Shown piece after piece: positions 61,402 through 64,000 of a stretch of DNA of 64,000 nt (positions within the stretch are counted from its first letter, which is position 1; the number at the start of each line of letters is the position of its first letter). Under the pieces are notes generated by a model. The model saw nothing but the letters and a program-made list of their open reading frames with translations. It ran no database searches and had not been told where the DNA came from. A program made the translations under genes and the position numbers. Origin of the DNA: Streptomyces fumigatiscleroticus (lineage in GTDB: Bacteria; Actinomycetota; Actinomycetes; Streptomycetales; Streptomycetaceae); the NCBI RefSeq assembly GCF_014647975.1, contig NZ_BMQF01000020.1, positions 98,942 through 162,941 of the forward strand, in the 5' to 3' direction.

Positions 61402-61427
61402 AACAGCCCACGGCCGGCCCGGCCCGG

Positions 61428-63098
61428 CTACTCGCCCGACAGGACCGCCTGAGCCGCGGTGCGCGCCTCCTCGGCACTGTCCGCCGCCCGGGCCGCCGCG
61501 GCGGCCCGCTCACACTGGGCCAGCGTGTACTTCGCCAGCGCGGCCCGGACATAAGGAATGGACGCCGCACCCATCGAGAGAGAGGTGACCCCCAGACCGG
61601 TCAGCACACACGCGAGCAGCGGGTCGGACGCGGCCTCACCGCAGACACCACAGCTCCTGCCCTCGGCCCTGGCCGCCTCCGCGGAGAGCGCGACCAGGTC
61701 GAGCAGCGCGGGCTGCCACGGATCCTGAAGACGGGACACCGCACCCACCTGGCGGTCGGCCGCGAAGGTGTACTGCGCGAGGTCATTCGTCCCCAGCGAC
61801 AGGAACTCGACCTCCTGGAGAATCGAGCGCGCCCGCAGCGCGGCCGACGGGATCTCCACCATCGCGCCGAACTTCGCCCGCAGCCCCGCCGCACGGCACG
61901 CGTCGGCGAAGGCCCTGGCATCCGCACGGTCCGCCACCATCGGGGCCATGACCTCGAGGTGGACCGGGAGCCCCTCCGCCGCCTCCGCCAGCGCCGTCAG
62001 CTGGGTGCGCAGCACCTCGGGGTGGTCCAGCAGCGTCCGGAGCCCACGCACGCCCAGTGCCGGGTTCGGCTCGTCGGCCGGAGTGAGGAAGTCGAGCGGC
62101 TTGTCCGCACCCGCGTCCAGTACCCGTACGACCACACGCCCCTCGGGGAACGCCTCCAGGACCTGCCGGTAGGCCGCGACCTGCTTCTCCTGTGACGGCG
62201 CGTTCTTGTTGTCGTCCAGGAACAGGAACTCGGTACGGAACAGGCCGACGCCCTCGGCGCCGGCTTCCACCGCGGCGGGCACATCCGCCGGACCACCGAT
62301 GTTGGCCAGCAGCGGCACCTTGTGACCGTCGGAGGTGGCACCCGGCCCGGTCGACGCGGCCAGCGCGGCCCGCCGCTCGGCCGCCTCCGCCCGCAGCTGC
62401 GCCTTCTTCTCCTCGCTGGGGTCGACGAAGATCTCGCCGGTGCTGCCGTCCACGGCGATCACCGTGCCCTCGGCGAGCTCACCGGCGCCGGGCAGCGCCA
62501 CCACGGCCGGGACACCGAGCGCCCGCGCCAGAATCGCGCTGTGGCTGGTCGGCCCGCCCTCCTCGGTGACGAAACCGAGGACCAGCGCCGGGTCAAGCAG
62601 CGCCGTATCGGCGGGGGCGAGGTCACGCGCGATGAGGACGTAGGGCTGGTCGCTGTCCGGCACGCCCGGCATCGGCACCCCGAGCAACCGCGCGACGATA
62701 CGATTCCGCACGTCGTCGAGGTCGGCCACCCGGCCCGCCAGGTACTCACCGGCACCGGCCAGCAGGGCGCGGTACGCGGCGAAGGCGTCGTACACCGCGC
62801 GCTCGGCCGTGCTGCCGACGGCGATACGGCGTTCCACGTCCGCCATCAGCTCGGGGTCCTGCGCCATCATGGCCTGCGCCTCGAGCACCGCCTGGGCTTC
62901 GCCCCCCGCCAGATTGCCGCGCGCCATCAGGTCGGCCGCCACAGCGTCCACGGCCTGACGGGCGCGCCCCTGCTCACGCTCCGCCTCCTCCGCCGGAATC
63001 TGCTTGGCAGGCGGCTCCAGCACCGCCGTCCCCATGTGCCGAACCTCGCCGACCGCCACTCCGTGGCTCACGCCGACGCCTCGCAGCGTTGTCTCCAT
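61428..63098 (-). CDS. ptsI: PTS enzyme I
   Basis: 556 residues from the ATG at 63098, preceded by GGAGACGGGTGAG; longer frames to 63161 lack one. Transfers phosphate from phosphoenolpyruvate to HPr, first step of the sugar phosphotransferase system. Phospho-His186 in GGPTSHSAILARALG, then the PEP-binding barrel with LFRTEFLFLDD, FSLGTNDLAQYTF-type sequence (VEFLSLGTNDLAQYT) and catalytic CGVCGEAASDP. Downstream of crr, as in S. coelicolor (SCO1391). Confidence 0.97.
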   Translation of the reverse strand: METTLRGVGVSHGVAVGEVRHMGTAVLEPPAKQIPAEEAEREQGRARQAVDAVAADLMARGNLAGGEAQAVLEAQAMMAQDPELMADVERRIAVGSTAERAVYDAFAAYRALLAGAGEYLAGRVADLDDVRNRIVARLLGVPMPGVPDSDQPYVLIARDLAPADTALLDPALVLGFVTEEGGPTSHSAILARALGVPAVVALPGAGELAEGTVIAVDGSTGEIFVDPSEEKKAQLRAEAAERRAALAASTGPGATSDGHKVPLLANIGGPADVPAAVEAGAEGVGLFRTEFLFLDDNKNAPSQEKQVAAYRQVLEAFPEGRVVVRVLDAGADKPLDFLTPADEPNPALGVRGLRTLLDHPEVLRTQLTALAEAAEGLPVHLEVMAPMVADRADARAFADACRAAGLRAKFGAMVEIPSAALRARSILQEVEFLSLGTNDLAQYTFAADRQVGAVSRLQDPWQPALLDLVALSAEAARAEGRSCGVCGEAASDPLLACVLTGLGVTSLSMGAASIPYVRAALAKYTLAQCERAAAAARAADSAEEARTAAQAVLSGE

Positions 63099-63176
63099 CT
63101 CACCCGTCTCCGGTAGTGCGGCGACTCGCGCCGCCGCGGTGGTCCTTCTGCTCGCCGTCATACGACGGCACCGACG

Positions 63177-63626
63177 TCAGTTCCAGAGGAAGAGACTGTC
63201 GCCGGCCTTCACCTCTCCGCCGTCGCGGAGGTCGGAGAGTGCCTCGGCCGTGGCCTCCAGCGCCACGACCGGGCACACCGGGGACTTGCCGGCGGCCTCG
63301 ACGGCGGCCGGGTTCCAGCGCACGACGCTCTGACCGCGCGCAACGGTGTCACCCTTGTTCACGAGCAGCTCGAAGCCCTCGCCGTTGAGCTGGACCGTGT
63401 CGATGCCAAGATGGGTGAGCACGCCGTGCCCCTGGTCGTCGACGACGACGAAGGCGTGCGGGTGGAGTGAGACGATGACTCCGTCCACGGGAGCGACGGC
63501 CTCACAGGGCTCACGCACGGGGTCGATCGCGGTGCCCGGGCCGACCATGGCCCCGGAGAAGACCGGGTCCGGTACTGCCGCCAGTCCGATGGCGAGTCCG
63601 GCGAGCGGGGACGTCACGGTGGTCAT
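63177..63626 (-). CDS. crr: PTS IIA-Crr component
   Basis: 149 residues, EIIA-Glc family: accepts phosphate from HPr and passes it to membrane permeases. In Streptomyces it serves N-acetylglucosamine transport. Phospho-His72 in HGVLTHLGIDTV; the conserved DPVFSGAMVGPG and VLVNKGDTV-type loops are present. AGGCTTCCC stands 5-13 nt before the ATG. Followed by ptsI after 78 nt; the two form one operon. Confidence 0.96.
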   Translation of the reverse strand: MTTVTSPLAGLAIGLAAVPDPVFSGAMVGPGTAIDPVREPCEAVAPVDGVIVSLHPHAFVVVDDQGHGVLTHLGIDTVQLNGEGFELLVNKGDTVARGQSVVRWNPAAVEAAGKSPVCPVVALEATAEALSDLRDGGEVKAGDSLFLWN

Positions 63627-63770
63627 GGGAAGCCTCCCAGGGGTGGAGATGAAAAGGGGCCGTCACCGCCTGTCCCGGACGGCGCGCTGTTGAGCAGGGT
63701 ATGTCACGCCCAGTGCCGGTTCCGTGCGAGAGGTGCTGGTAGGCGGCCCTTGCGCACAGCAGTAATCGAT

Positions 63771-63800
63771 TTGCGCCCGCCGCGTGGCCCCGTGTACAGT
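63771..63800 (+). promoter_or_regulatory. rrn promoter, upstream
   Basis: TTGCGC, 18 nt, TACAGT. A good housekeeping promoter reading toward the rRNA operon; rrn operons of Streptomyces have several tandem promoters. Confidence 0.6.
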
Positions 63801-63904
63801 CGAACTCCTGCCAAGGGCCGAGCGACGCGCTAAGCGTCCTTGCCCGGCGGAATCCAACCTGTCAGATCCTATCTCGGATCACTTTCTGCATGCCCGCAGA
63901 TGAG

Positions 63905-64000
63905 TGGTCAGAGGGCCGGAAAAAGACTGATAGAGTTGGAAACACCGAAGGGAAGCGCCCGGAGGAAAGCCCGAGAGGGTGAGTACGAAGGAAGCGTCCG
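63905..64000 (+). promoter_or_regulatory. rRNA operon promoter and leader
   Basis: TGGTCA with GACTGATAGAGTTG (TAGAGT at 63931-63936) is followed by AAACACCGAAGGGAAGCGCC and CGGAGGAAAGCCCGAGAGGG, the conserved leader known before 16S rRNA genes in Streptomyces. The 16S gene must start a few hundred bases past the right edge of the window. Confidence 0.85.

Larger units (their letters stand above)
63627..64000. promoter_or_regulatory. Divergent crr / rrn promoter region
   Basis: Non-coding in the window. The crr promoter reads left; I see no perfect DasR (dre) site here, although crr is under DasR control in S. coelicolor. To the right lie at least two rrn promoters and the 16S leader. Confidence 0.8.

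Overview
The window is high-GC DNA with dense genes, GTG/TTG starts, start-stop overlaps and actinobacterial signature genes (rbpA, fxsA, smeA/sffA, a Cvn conservon). This points to a Streptomyces chromosome, in its conserved central part. From memory, and unverified here, the order resembles the S. coelicolor interval from the riboflavin genes (about SCO1443) down to crr/ptsI (SCO1390/1391). The window opens in a GC-rich minisatellite and closes in the promoter and leader of a ribosomal RNA operon.

Left part (1-20 kb): an FMN riboswitch precedes ribE-ribM-ribAB-ribH (riboflavin synthesis plus a riboflavin transporter), followed by hisE-hisG. Then come a PH-domain membrane protein, a pair of CNNM/CBS proteins, a CbxX-type AAA ATPase, a P-loop uridine-kinase-like gene with a long inverted repeat across its 5' end, a Tat-exported C39-like peptidase, a 46-residue membrane protein, a TetR regulator, an acyl-CoA dehydrogenase, an AsnC regulator and an amidohydrolase. 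A promoter plus terminator at about 10.98-11.08 kb suggests a small RNA.

Middle part (19.7-37.9 kb): polyprenol-phosphate mannose synthase, fxsA, and rbpA behind a perfect SigR-type promoter. These are followed by an Atg22-like transporter, a glycerophosphodiesterase, a YczE-like protein facing a MocR regulator, and the sporulation pair smeA-sffA. SffA here carries a long 14-residue repeat tail. Next are an ankyrin protein, a HEAT-repeat gene preceded by a 19-codon Cys-Cys leader ORF, a two-glycosyltransferase/SGNH operon, and a hydro-lyase/MFS operon with a divergent FadR-type regulator and a clear operator palindrome.

Right part (37.9-64 kb): a 56-bp-period minisatellite sits directly upstream of a three-gene operon. 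It encodes a MukF/JetA-like protein, a MukE/JetB-like protein and a 1586-residue SMC/MukB-like ATPase, without any recognisable JetD/MksG nuclease. This is the best candidate for an undescribed system. It is followed by a conservon (cvnABCD), glpF-glpK, a VanX-like dipeptidase, a NUDIX hydrolase, a GH31 glucosidase, acetoacetyl-CoA synthetase, a hypothetical gene, and the PTS genes crr-ptsI, which diverge from the rRNA operon.
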